The notes: generated by a model not told the origin, from the letters alone. Shown: positions 50,746 to 58,971, counted from the first letter of the stretch. The stretch: DNA of 64,000 nt from Pelagibius sp028280305 (GCF_965233615.1 NZ_OZ247495.1); one strand, 5' to 3'. Program-made: numbers and translations.

Positions 50746-50849
50746 TTTCTTCAGCGCCCCGTCTTCTTCAGCGCCCCGTCTTCTTCAGCGCCCTGTCTTC
50801 TTCAGCGCCCTGTCTTCTTCAGCGCCCTGTCTTCTTCAGCGCCCTGTCC
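50746..50849. repeat. 17-bp tandem repeat, six copies, extending from the arsR 3' end
   Basis: CAGCGCCC starts at 50752, 50769, 50786, 50803, 50820 and 50837, an exact 17-bp period (unit TTCAGCGCCCTGTCTTC). The right-hand copies encode the last residues (DRALKKTGR) and the stop of the ArsR gene, so the array appears to have grown out of that gene end into the spacer before the AHSA1 gene. The unit is not a multiple of three. Confidence 0.9.
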
Positions 50850-51130
50850 AGACGGCGCATCTTGCCGTCCCACATCAGGCGATAGCGTTCCATCCAGCGG
50901 TCCACCTCAACCAGGGCTTCGCTGCGCAACGCGCAGAGACGCCGCTGTCCCTCGCGCCGCCGCTCGATCAGGGTGGCCTGCTCCAGAACGTTCAGATGGC
51001 GGGAGACGGCGGACTGGGTGATCGGAAAGCGGTCGACCAGTTCGCCGACCGAATGCTCGCGCTCCGCCAGCAGAGCCAGGATGCCGCGTCTTGTGGGGTC
51101 CGACAGGGCGGCGAAAGTGTTGTCCAACAT
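50819..51130 (-). CDS. ArsR-type HTH regulator
   Basis: This 103-aa winged-helix repressor has FAALSDPTRRGILALLAERE, the recognition region ITQSAVSRHLNVLEQATLI, and the wing RREGQRR. It lacks Cys ligands, so it is not a metal sensor of the classical type. Usually such a regulator governs the adjacent AHSA1 gene and itself. Its last codons and stop lie inside the 17-bp repeat array. It is divergent from the GST gene at 51212. Confidence 0.9.
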   Translation of the reverse strand: MLDNTFAALSDPTRRGILALLAEREHSVGELVDRFPITQSAVSRHLNVLEQATLIERRREGQRRLCALRSEALVEVDRWMERYRLMWDGKMRRLDRALKKTGR

Positions 51131-51211
51131 TTATCACCTATTGATCATATGTTGATATTAAGATAATGGAGAGCAGAGGTTCTGTAAAGCGGTGGAAGAG
51201 GGTTTCCGGTT

Positions 51212-51820
51212 ATGAAGTTCTACAATGCGGCGGCGCCCAGCCCGCGGCGGGTGCGCATCTTTCTGGCGGAGAAGGGTATCGAGGTTTCAAGAATCGACCT
51301 CGACCTGCCCGGCGGGGAAACCCGCAGCGCTGCTTTCCGTCGCAAGACCCGGCTTTGCGAGGTGCCGCTGCTGGAGCTGGACGACGGTACCGTGATCACC
51401 GAGTCCCAGGCCATCTGCCGTTATCTCGAAGCCCTGCATCCGGCGCCCAGTCTCTTCGGACGCGATCCTTTGGAGCGCGCTGAAATCGAGATGTGGGATC
51501 GCCGTATGGAACTGGAGATCATGAATCCGCTCGGTCAGATCGCCCGGCACAGTTTTGCCTTCTTTGCCGACAAGCTGACCCAGGTGCCGGCCTTTGCCGA
51601 GGCCCAGCGCAGCGATCTTGCCGGCAAGTTCGCCTGGCTTGACGAGGAACTGAGCGACGGCCGGCCCTTCGTTGCCGGGGAGCGGTTTTCCGCCGCCGAC
51701 ATCACCGGCATGACCGCTGTCATGATTGCCGACTTCGTGGAAGTCGCCATACCGGCGGCGCTGCCCCATCTGTCGCGCTGGAACGCGGCGATCCGCGCCC
51801 GCCCTTCCTGGGCCGCGTGA
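51212..51820 (+). CDS. Glutathione S-transferase family protein
   Basis: This 202-aa protein has an N-terminal thioredoxin-like domain (MKFYNAAAPSPRRVRIFLAE, then EVPLLELDDGTVITESQAIC with the cis-Pro and glutathione gamma-Glu motif ESQAI) and a helical C-terminal domain. A Ser near the N-terminus (SPRRV) is a likely catalytic residue. Substrate cannot be assigned. It is divergent from the ArsR gene, so the latter could affect it. Confidence 0.92.
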   Translation: MKFYNAAAPSPRRVRIFLAEKGIEVSRIDLDLPGGETRSAAFRRKTRLCEVPLLELDDGTVITESQAICRYLEALHPAPSLFGRDPLERAEIEMWDRRMELEIMNPLGQIARHSFAFFADKLTQVPAFAEAQRSDLAGKFAWLDEELSDGRPFVAGERFSAADITGMTAVMIADFVEVAIPAALPHLSRWNAAIRARPSWAA

Positions 51821-51861
51821 GAGATAGCAGGCTGGTGAAAAAGTCGAGAGTTCGGCGCAAA

Positions 51862-51960
51862 CATGCTTCGAGACGGCGCTTCACGCCTCCTCAGCATGAG
51901 GTCGACTTAGTGAAGTCCTCATCCTGAGGAAGCCCCGCAAGGGGCTGTCTCGAAGGATGG
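51862..51960. repeat. REP-like palindromic repeat, two inverted copies
   Basis: Copy 1 (51862-51901) opens CATGCTTCGAGACGG and ends CCTCCTCAGCATGAGG. Copy 2 (51917-51960) opens CCTCATCCTGAGGAAG and ends TGTCTCGAAGGATGG, the reverse-complement form. This sequence type is a widespread extragenic palindrome in alphaproteobacteria. The pair lies between the GST and LysR stops and could also form a bidirectional transcript-end hairpin. Confidence 0.8.
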
Positions 51961-51994
51961 CCAAGGGCTTCATCGTCGCTTTTTTAGCTGCCTG

Positions 51995-52900
51995 CTAGCG
52001 CTGCGCCACGCTGGGGTGGTCCTTCAGCCGCTCGGCGAGAAAGTCGAAGACGGCGCGCACCCGGGCCGAGGTCTGGCCGGTTTCCTTGTGCACCACATGA
52101 ACGGGCAGCAGGGGCGGGGCATAGTCCTGCAGCACGATCTCCAGTTCGCCCGCTTCAACTTGTCTTGCGACCATGTAGGACAGCACGCGGGTGATGCCGA
52201 AACCGGCTGACGCGGCGGCGATGGCCATGTCGGCGTTGTTCACCTGCAGGCGCGCGCGGGGGCGAAAGAGGCGGCGCTTGCCGTCACGATAAAAGGCCCA
52301 TTCGCTGATCGGCGCGGCGGCGGTGAAGCCGATGGTATCGTGCGCCGCCAGGTCGTCGGGCGTTTTCGGGCGTCCGTGCTTGCGCAGATAGGCGGGGGAA
52401 GCACAGAGCACCCGGCCGATGGCCCCGACCCGCCGCGCGGAGAGCGCGGAATCGCGCAGCTCGGCGATGCGCACGGCGACGTCGATGTCCTCCTCCATCA
52501 AGTTCACCACCCAATCGATCTGCAGGGTCGAGATCGAAAGATGCGGATGGCGCTGCAGCAGCTCCAGGATGATCGGGGCCAGCACGATGCGGCCGAACAG
52601 GACCGAGGAGGTGACGGTCACCCGGCCCTGCAATCGTCCGTGAACCCCCGCCGCGGCAGAATCGGCGTCCTCTACCTCCTGCAGGATGCGGCGGCAGTCC
52701 AGAAGGTAGCGCTCTCCGGCGCTGGTCAGCTGCACGCTGCGGGTGGTGCGGTGAAAGAGCCGTGCGTTGAGCCGGTCTTCCAGTTCCGAGACGGCCCGGG
52801 TGACCGAGGGCGGAGAAAGGCCCAGACGGCGGGCGGCCGGGGCAAAACCGGACTCCTCGGCGACGGCCACGAAAACGCTCATGGTTTGCAGGCGGTCCAT
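51995..52900 (-). CDS. LysR family transcriptional regulator
   Basis: This 301-aa LysR-type regulator has the winged HTH at about 1-60 (MDRLQTMSVFVAVAEESGF, LSPPSVTRAVSELEDRLNAR) and a C-terminal periplasmic-binding-like domain for an effector. The start is ATG 52900; an extension to 52984 would run through the operator. It is divergent from the VOC gene at 53092, and an inverted repeat with T-N11-A geometry lies directly before its own start. Probable target: the divergent VOC and oxidoreductase genes. Confidence 0.93.
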   Translation of the reverse strand: MDRLQTMSVFVAVAEESGFAPAARRLGLSPPSVTRAVSELEDRLNARLFHRTTRSVQLTSAGERYLLDCRRILQEVEDADSAAAGVHGRLQGRVTVTSSVLFGRIVLAPIILELLQRHPHLSISTLQIDWVVNLMEEDIDVAVRIAELRDSALSARRVGAIGRVLCASPAYLRKHGRPKTPDDLAAHDTIGFTAAAPISEWAFYRDGKRRLFRPRARLQVNNADMAIAAASAGFGITRVLSYMVARQVEAGELEIVLQDYAPPLLPVHVVHKETGQTSARVRAVFDFLAERLKDHPSVAQR

Positions 52901-52901
52901 A

Positions 52902-52924
52902 ATTATTCCTGAATCTGGAATAAT
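52902..52924. promoter_or_regulatory. Candidate LysR operator (perfect 8-bp inverted repeat)
   Basis: ATTATTCC (52902-52909) and GGAATAAT (52917-52924) form a perfect inverted repeat with a 7-bp spacer. Within it, T907 and A919 satisfy the T-N11-A rule for LysR binding. It lies two bases from the LysR start codon and 168 bp before the divergent VOC gene. Confidence 0.65.
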
Positions 52925-53091
52925 GATTTGCTGATACTGCCTATTAACGTTCTTGGGCGAAAGGGTCATCTTGAGGGGCATCAAACAAAAGCCTCAGCCC
53001 GACAGCGGGATGTGGCCCGCCAGAGAGGCAGGTCCGAGGCTAAACCGCAGAGAAACACCTTGCAGAAAACGCCGTGCAGAGGAATCCCGCC

Positions 53092-53529
53092 ATGACCACC
53101 GCTACCGAGAGTGCCGCTTCCCTTTCCGCCCCCGTGACCCGGGGCGCCCACCATATCGGCCTCACCGTCCCCGACCTGCAGCAGACCCTCGGTTTCTTCA
53201 CCGAGACCCTGGGCTTCCAGGTCGTCGGCGACAAGCCCGACTATCCGGCCGCCTTCGTCAGCGACGGCAGCATCATGATCACGCTCTGGCAGGCGCAGGA
53301 CCCCGGCACGGCCGTCGCCTTCGACCGCAAGAACGTGATCGGCCTGCATCATGTCGCCCTGGCCGTCGACGACGCCGCGGCGCTGGAAGCCCTGCAGGCG
53401 CGCCTGGAACAGGCCGAGGGCGTGGTCATCGAGTTCGCCGCCGAGCCGCTGGGCGCGGGGCCGGTCCGCCACATGATGTGCGCCATTCCCGGCGGCATCC
53501 GCATGGAGTTCATTGCCCCCACCGCATGA
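53092..53529 (+). CDS. VOC family protein (glyoxalase-like)
   Basis: This 145-aa VOC module begins after a short lead-in with GAHHIGLTVPDLQQTLGFFT and ends GGIRMEFIAPTA; His26 (HHIGL) and Glu in MEFIAP are positioned as metal ligands. The start ATG 53092 has AGAGGA eight bases upstream. It is divergent from LysR and is followed 34 bp later by the oxidoreductase fusion, so both are probably one regulated operon. A role in detoxification is likely, but the substrate is unknown. Confidence 0.9.
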   Translation: MTTATESAASLSAPVTRGAHHIGLTVPDLQQTLGFFTETLGFQVVGDKPDYPAAFVSDGSIMITLWQAQDPGTAVAFDRKNVIGLHHVALAVDDAAALEALQARLEQAEGVVIEFAAEPLGAGPVRHMMCAIPGGIRMEFIAPTA

Positions 53530-53563
53530 TCGGGCGCGGGTTGGAGAAAAGGGAGTGAAAGAC

Positions 53564-55642
53564 ATGGATGGCGGCGGCAGCTTGGGTTCCTCGCCCTTTC
53601 ATCCGGGTGAGCAGGCGGCGCAGGAGCGCCTCGGCCTGCGCGACAAGATGGCAGGCGTCGGCCGGCGCATTATCCGCGACCATCTGCCTGACCAGCACCG
53701 CGAGTTCTACGGCTTGCTGCCTTTCCTGCTCGTCGGCTCGGTCGACGATGCGGGACGGCCCTGGGCCTCCCTCCTGGCCGGGCCGCCGGGCTTTCTCTCG
53801 ACGCCCGATGCCCGCAACCTGGATGTGGCGGCCTTGCCGCTGCCCGGCGACCCGCTTACAGATCATTTGAGGGAGGGCGCCGAACTCGGTGTCCTCGGTA
53901 TCCAGCCGGCGACGCGGCGGCGTAACCGCCTGAGCGGCACGCTGCAGTCTGTGAGAGACGACGGCTTCCGCATCGCTGTGGCGCAGAGCTTCGGCAACTG
54001 CCCCCAGTACATCCAGGCCCGGGAGGTCGACTGGCAGGCTGCCGAGCCGGCGGCGGCCAGGGTCGAACGCCGCAGCCGCTTTTCCGCCGACGACCGCCGG
54101 CTCATCGCGCGGGCGGACACGCTGTTCATCGCCACCGCCAGCGGCGCGGTGGAGGGCGCGGCGCGCGGCGCTGATGTTTCACACCGCGGCGGCAAGCCTG
54201 GTTTCGTCCGTATCGAAGGTGACGACAGCTTTGTCTTGCCCGATTACAGCGGCAACTACCACTTCAACACGGTCGGCAACATCCTGGTCAATCCGAAGGC
54301 CGGTTTCCTCTTCCTCGATTTCGAAAGGGGCCGATTGCTCTATCTGACCGGTGCCGCCGAGATCGTCTGGGAAGGCGAGGCGGTTGAGGCCTTCGCCGGG
54401 GCCGAACGGCTGATCCGTTTCCGCCTGGAACAGGCTGTTGCCGTGCGAGGCAGCCTGCCGCTCAGTTTCCGCTTTCAGGGGTTTTCCCCGAAGCTCGCGC
54501 AGACGGGAGACTGGGATACGGCGGACCAGATCATGGCCGCCGAACGGGAACGTGACACCTATCTCGATTACGAGGTGGTGGATCTGGTGCCGGAGAGCGG
54601 GACCATCCGCTCCCTGGTGCTGCGCCGTGCCGACTGCAAGGCCCCGGCATCCTACCGGCCGGGCCAGTTCCTGCCGATCCGGCTGGAGATTCCCGGCCAG
54701 GAGGGGCCGGTGACGCGGACCTACACGCTCTCCGGCGCGCCAGACGGCGAATACTACCGGCTTTCGATCAAGCGCGACGGGCTGGTCTCGCGTTACCTTC
54801 ACGATCATGCCGGCGTCGGTTTCCGCTTGCAGGCGATGGCGCCGCGCGGCCGCTTCGTCCTCGACGAGGAAAGCGAAAGACCGGTGGTGCTGCTTTCCGC
54901 CGGCGTCGGGATCACCCCGATGATGGCCATGGCCGGACACCTCCTCAAAGAAGGCGAACGCACCCGTCACTTCCGCCGGACCACCTTCATCCACTCGGCG
55001 CGCAACGGTGAAGAGCAGGCTTTCACCGGCACTCTCCGCGACTGGGCCCGGCGTTACGATTCCCTGACAGTCCATGTCCGTTACAGCCAACCGGGTCCGG
55101 CGGACCGGCTGGGCGAGACCCATGACAGCGAGGGCCGCATCGATATCGCGCTGCTGAAAAAGCTGCTGCCGCTCGACGACTACGATTTTTATCTCTGCGG
55201 TCCCGCCGGTTTCATGCAGGGCCTTTATGACGGTCTCATGGGAATCGGCGTGCAGGCGGAACGCATCCACTATGAAGCCTTCCGGCCGGCCACGGTCATA
55301 AAGTCCGTGCAGGCCTCAAGCGCGCGCCCGGCTGGCGCGGAGTCGACGGCGGAACCGGTAACCGTGCGCTTCGACGCCTCGGACCGCGAGGCGGTTTGGA
55401 CGCCGGAGCAGGGCACGCTGCTGGACTTGGCGGAGGCGGCCGGTCTGTCGCCGGCCCATGCCTGCCGCTCAGGCATCTGCGGCAGCTGCGCGACGAAGAT
55501 GAAAAGCGGCAGCGTCGGTTACACGGAAGAGCCGGTGGGGCCCCATGAGCCGGGCGAAGTGCTGATCTGTTCAGCGACGCCGCGGGCCCCCGATGCCGCA
55601 GCGGATGGCGATGGCAAGGCGGGCATCGTGCTGGATCTGTAA
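53564..55642 (+). CDS. PNPOx-like / ferredoxin reductase / 2Fe-2S ferredoxin fusion
   Basis: This ~692-aa protein joins four modules. A pyridoxamine-phosphate-oxidase-like flavin-binding region occupies roughly residues 1-320 (FVLPDYSGNYHFNTVGNILV near 216). A flavodoxin/ferredoxin reductase section follows from about 335, with FAD and NAD subdomains (AGVGITPMMAM near 446). A C-terminal plant-type 2Fe-2S ferredoxin has ligands Cys634, Cys639, Cys642 and Cys669. The start ATG 53564 has GGGAG nine bases upstream. This architecture suggests an electron chain from NAD(P)H through FAD and 2Fe-2S to the flavin domain. It follows a VOC gene under a divergent LysR. Substrate unknown. Confidence 0.9.
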   Translation: MDGGGSLGSSPFHPGEQAAQERLGLRDKMAGVGRRIIRDHLPDQHREFYGLLPFLLVGSVDDAGRPWASLLAGPPGFLSTPDARNLDVAALPLPGDPLTDHLREGAELGVLGIQPATRRRNRLSGTLQSVRDDGFRIAVAQSFGNCPQYIQAREVDWQAAEPAAARVERRSRFSADDRRLIARADTLFIATASGAVEGAARGADVSHRGGKPGFVRIEGDDSFVLPDYSGNYHFNTVGNILVNPKAGFLFLDFERGRLLYLTGAAEIVWEGEAVEAFAGAERLIRFRLEQAVAVRGSLPLSFRFQGFSPKLAQTGDWDTADQIMAAERERDTYLDYEVVDLVPESGTIRSLVLRRADCKAPASYRPGQFLPIRLEIPGQEGPVTRTYTLSGAPDGEYYRLSIKRDGLVSRYLHDHAGVGFRLQAMAPRGRFVLDEESERPVVLLSAGVGITPMMAMAGHLLKEGERTRHFRRTTFIHSARNGEEQAFTGTLRDWARRYDSLTVHVRYSQPGPADRLGETHDSEGRIDIALLKKLLPLDDYDFYLCGPAGFMQGLYDGLMGIGVQAERIHYEAFRPATVIKSVQASSARPAGAESTAEPVTVRFDASDREAVWTPEQGTLLDLAEAAGLSPAHACRSGICGSCATKMKSGSVGYTEEPVGPHEPGEVLICSATPRAPDAAADGDGKAGIVLDL

Positions 55643-55676
55643 CGGGTCCGCTGCCCGGCCCGGTGCCGGTCGCAAT

Positions 55677-56810
55677 CTAGTTGATCGTCTTCGGTAGGTT
55701 GGCGCGGAGCTTCTGGCGCAGCACGTCGATTGAGACAGCTTTGCCGTCAGCAGACTTCATGGACCAGAACGACCAGCCGTTGCATGACGGCGCGCCCTGC
55801 AGATGGGCGCCGACCTGGTGGATCGATCCCTTGAAATCGCTGGTGATCAGCGTGCCGTCGGCGCGCACCTTGGCGCGCCAGCGCTTGTCGGGCCCGTGCA
55901 GGATGGTGCCGGGCTCCAAGAGGCCGTGTTCGATCAGCCAGCCGAAGGGAATGCGCGCTTCCTGGCGTTTGGCCGGGGTCTCGATCATCTCCATGTCGGT
56001 GATCGGCTGCACCTGGGCGATGCGCTTCTTGGCCACGGCGATGTAATCGCTGTCCCGCTCCAGGCCGATGTAGTGGCGGCCGAGCTTGCGGGCCACGGCG
56101 CCGCTGGTGCCGGAGCCGAAGAAGGGATCGAGCACGATGTCCCCCGGCTTGGTGGCGGCCATGATGACGCGGTGGAGCAGGGCTTCGGGCTTCTGGGTCG
56201 GATGCGCCTTTTCGCCCTTGTCGTTCTTCAGGCGCTCGCCGCCGCTGCAGATCGGGATCAGCCAGTCGCTGCGCATCTGCAGGTCGTCGTTCAGCCGCTT
56301 CATGGCGTCGTAGTTGAAGGTGTAGCGCGCGTCCTTGTCCTTGGCCGCCCAGATCATGGTCTCGTGGGCGTTGGTGAAGCGCCGGCCGCGGAAGTTCGGC
56401 ATCGGGTTGGTCTTGCGCCAGACCACGTCGTTCAGGATCCAATAGTTCAGATCCTGCAAAGCGGTGCCGACGCGGAAGATGTTGTGATAGCTGCCGATCA
56501 CCCAGAGCGAGCCGTTGTCCTTCAGCACGCGGCGCGCGGCGCGCAGCCAGCGGCGGGTGAAGTCGTCATAGGCGGCAAAGCTGTCGAACTGGTCCCAGGC
56601 GTCGTCGACGGCGTCGACCTTGCTGTTGTTCGGCCGCAGCAGATCGCCTTCGAGCTGGAGGTTATAGGGCGGGTCGGCAAAGACCATGTCCACCGAAGCT
56701 TCCGGCATGGCCTCCATCAACGCGATGCAGTCGCCCTGCTTGACCACATCTTTCTGCACGCTGGTTGTTCCCCCTCTTGAGCGCACGCCCCTTCGGCGCG
56801 AAACGGGCAT
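55677..56810 (-). CDS. ccrM: Cell-cycle-regulated DNA adenine methyltransferase CcrM
   Basis: This ~377-aa N6-adenine methyltransferase modifies GANTC, an alphaproteobacterial epigenetic mark. The catalytic motif DPPY is at 46-49 and the SAM-binding FFGSG at 230-234, giving the beta-class order (DPPY before FxGxG). The C-terminal ~90 residues form the CcrM-specific domain (PFGWLIEHGLLEPG, GSIHQVGAHLQG) needed for target recognition. The ATG at 56810 gives an N-terminal extension of ~20 residues; GTG near 56759 is an alternative. It pairs with rnhB as in other alphaproteobacteria. Four GANTC sites precede the gene (see that entry), suggesting self-regulation. Confidence 0.95.
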   Translation of the reverse strand: MPVSRRRGVRSRGGTTSVQKDVVKQGDCIALMEAMPEASVDMVFADPPYNLQLEGDLLRPNNSKVDAVDDAWDQFDSFAAYDDFTRRWLRAARRVLKDNGSLWVIGSYHNIFRVGTALQDLNYWILNDVVWRKTNPMPNFRGRRFTNAHETMIWAAKDKDARYTFNYDAMKRLNDDLQMRSDWLIPICSGGERLKNDKGEKAHPTQKPEALLHRVIMAATKPGDIVLDPFFGSGTSGAVARKLGRHYIGLERDSDYIAVAKKRIAQVQPITDMEMIETPAKRQEARIPFGWLIEHGLLEPGTILHGPDKRWRAKVRADGTLITSDFKGSIHQVGAHLQGAPSCNGWSFWSMKSADGKAVSIDVLRQKLRANLPKTIN

Positions 56811-56813
56811 CCT

Positions 56814-56851
56814 GATTCAAGCGGGGACTCGCGTCAAGAGTCTTGAGACTC
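56814..56851. promoter_or_regulatory. Cluster of four GANTC sites upstream of ccrM
   Basis: GATTC at 56814, GACTC at 56826, GAGTC at 56838 and GACTC at 56847 occur within 38 bp immediately upstream of the ccrM ATG at 56810. The last overlaps a perfect CTTGAG-A-CTCAAG inverted repeat at 56842-56854. GANTC is the CcrM target, so methylation of its own promoter is implied. Positions are exact; the regulatory role is inference. Confidence 0.65.
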
Positions 56852-56870
56852 AAGAAGTTACGGGGCATCG

Positions 56871-57518
56871 TTAAGGTTTACTGGCGAGAGCGTCGCGGAT
56901 CGGCCGAAATGAGCGGCGATGTGCCGCCGTCACGCCCAGGCGATCGAGGCCGGCGCGGTGTTCGGCCGTGCCGTAACCCTGGTTACGCTCCCAACCGTAG
57001 CCCGGATGCTGGGCGGCGAGCAGGGCCATGGCGCGGTCGCGGCTGACCTTGGCGACGATCGAGGCGGCGGCGATGGAAAGCGAGCGGCTGTCGCCCTTCA
57101 CCACCGGCCGCGCCGGGCAGGGCAGCGCCGGGGTCTGCCGGCCGTCGACCAGGGCGGCCCCGGCGGTAATCGAAATGGCCGCCGCGGCGCGCTGCATGGC
57201 GAGCAGCGACGCCTGCAGGATGTTCAGGGCATCGATTTCCTCGACAGCGGCCTCGCCCCGGCCAATGGCGGCCTGCTCCGGGGAGAGCGCCAGCAGCGCT
57301 TCGAAGAGGTTTTCGCGGGCTTTGGCGCTGAGTTTCTTGGAATCGTCCAGGCCGTCGCGCAGCGGCGACGGCAGAGTATCCGGGTTCAGCCAGACCGCTG
57401 CCGCCACCACCGGCCCGGCCCAGGGGCCGCGCCCGGCCTCGTCGAGACCGATCACTTTGGCGCCGGGGTTTCCGCCGAGGTCCCGTTGGAATTCCTGTTC
57501 AAGAGAGAAGTCTGGCAC
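56871..57518 (-). CDS. rnhB: Ribonuclease HII
   Basis: This ~215-aa enzyme removes ribonucleotides from DNA. The catalytic set is visible in GLDEAGRGPWAGPVVAAA (Asp and Glu), followed by DDSKKLSAK and the third Asp in KVSRDRAM. The proposed start is GTG at 57518, giving VPDFSLEQEF, matching the family's MPDFxxE start; the frame extends to 57593, overlapping the Kef gene by 20 bp, and no ribosome site clearly favours either. The distance to ccrM is 60 bp, with the GANTC cluster between. Confidence 0.9.
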   Translation of the reverse strand: MPDFSLEQEFQRDLGGNPGAKVIGLDEAGRGPWAGPVVAAAVWLNPDTLPSPLRDGLDDSKKLSAKARENLFEALLALSPEQAAIGRGEAAVEEIDALNILQASLLAMQRAAAAISITAGAALVDGRQTPALPCPARPVVKGDSRSLSIAAASIVAKVSRDRAMALLAAQHPGYGWERNQGYGTAEHRAGLDRLGVTAAHRRSFRPIRDALASKP

Positions 57519-57573
57519 GTGTCGTCTGATCGAAGCTTGAGGCAACCGGCCACCCAGGGCCACGGCAAGGGGA

Positions 57574-58971
57574 TCAGTCCGCTTCGGCGCCACCGGGTTC
57601 GGCCGTCAGGCGCGGCTTTCGGATCGGCTCTGCGGGCTCGGCGTCATCTTGGCTCTTGTCCGGCTTCGACGCCACCGGCTTTTGCCCGACCATGCCGCGG
57701 CCCAGCAGCAGCGCCCAGCCGCCGATACGTCCGCCGGAGCGGCCAAGGGCGGAAGCTTCCGGCCCCAGTGTGAGGCGCAGCGTTTCGCGGCCCGAGGTGA
57801 TGCCCAGCAGGGCGATGCGGTGGAGGCGTCGGGCGGCCTCCAGCCAGAAGGGGCTGCCCATCAGCGACAGCACGGTGACCGCGACCAGCAGGCGGTGTTC
57901 GTCCGGCGAGATGACCCCGGCTGTGAGGCCGAGAGCGGCGAGGATGAAAGAGAACTCGCCGAGCTGCGCCAGCATGACACCGGAGAGGAAGGCACGGGGC
58001 CAGGTTTCCCCCATCGCCCGGATGACCACGATGTTCAGCGCCGTCTTCAGGACGGCGACGAAGGTGACGATCAGAACGACGATGCCGATGTTGTTCCAGA
58101 TGTATTCGAGATCGATGAGCAGGCCGATGGTGAGGAAGAAGACCATCAGCAGCACGCCCTGGATCGGCGCCGTGTAGTGCATCATCGCGCGGCGGCTGGT
58201 GGAATTGCCGATCACCAGCCCGGCCAAAAAGGCGCCGTAGGAAGCCGAGAGATCGAGCAGGCCCGAGAGCGCGGCGGCGCCGAAGCAGAAGGCGAGACCG
58301 GCCAGCGGTGTCAATTCGGCATTGCGTCCGATGGCCTTGGCGAAAGGCAGGCGCAGGCGTTTGCCGCGGCCGAGGTAGACCAGCAGCAGGGCGAGGAAGG
58401 CGATGGACAGGCCGATCTTCAGCAGCGCTCCGATGCCGATTGCGGAGGCCTCGCCGTGAAAGGCGCTGACCACCAGCATCATCGGAATGACGGCCAGATC
58501 CTGGGCGATCAGGATGCCGATGGTGACGTTGCCCACGCGGGTACCTTTCTCGCCGATTTCCTCCAGCATTTTGATGGCGATGGCGGTGGAGGAGAGGGCG
58601 ACGACGAAACCGAGCACCACGGTGAGCGCCAGCGGCCAGTCGAGATAGAAGCCGAGCAGCGACATGGCGATGACGCCGGCGGCGATCTGGAAAGCGGTGG
58701 TGAGAACCGCGATGCGCCAGACCGATTTCAGGCCGCGCAGTTGCAATTCCATGCCGATGAAAAAGAGCAGCATGAGAACGCCGAGTTCGGCCAGCAACTG
58801 GACCTGATCGCGGTTTTCAACGAGGCCGAAGCCGGAGGGGCCGAGGGCGGCGCCGGCCAGGATATACCCCAGCAGGATCGGTTGGCGGAAGGAGCGCACC
58901 ACCAGGCCGCAGCAAAGCGCGGCGACCACGACGATCGCCAACTCGGTGATGCTGCTTGTATGGCCCTCCAT
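57574..58971 (-). CDS. CPA2-type cation:proton antiporter (Kef-like)
   Basis: This 465-aa membrane protein has about 12 helices and family blocks LLGYILAGAALGPSG, ELGVLMLLFFIGMELQL and ASYGAFLAGLVIGNS. It lacks a C-terminal nucleotide-binding RCK domain, so it is the short Kef-type rather than the glutathione-gated long form. It has a hydrophilic C-terminus with a Pro/Glu-rich tail. It probably exchanges K+ or Na+ for H+; substrate is not readable. The RNase HII gene follows with a short overlap or gap depending on its start. Confidence 0.92.
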   Translation of the reverse strand: MEGHTSSITELAIVVVAALCCGLVVRSFRQPILLGYILAGAALGPSGFGLVENRDQVQLLAELGVLMLLFFIGMELQLRGLKSVWRIAVLTTAFQIAAGVIAMSLLGFYLDWPLALTVVLGFVVALSSTAIAIKMLEEIGEKGTRVGNVTIGILIAQDLAVIPMMLVVSAFHGEASAIGIGALLKIGLSIAFLALLLVYLGRGKRLRLPFAKAIGRNAELTPLAGLAFCFGAAALSGLLDLSASYGAFLAGLVIGNSTSRRAMMHYTAPIQGVLLMVFFLTIGLLIDLEYIWNNIGIVVLIVTFVAVLKTALNIVVIRAMGETWPRAFLSGVMLAQLGEFSFILAALGLTAGVISPDEHRLLVAVTVLSLMGSPFWLEAARRLHRIALLGITSGRETLRLTLGPEASALGRSGGRIGGWALLLGRGMVGQKPVASKPDKSQDDAEPAEPIRKPRLTAEPGGAEAD

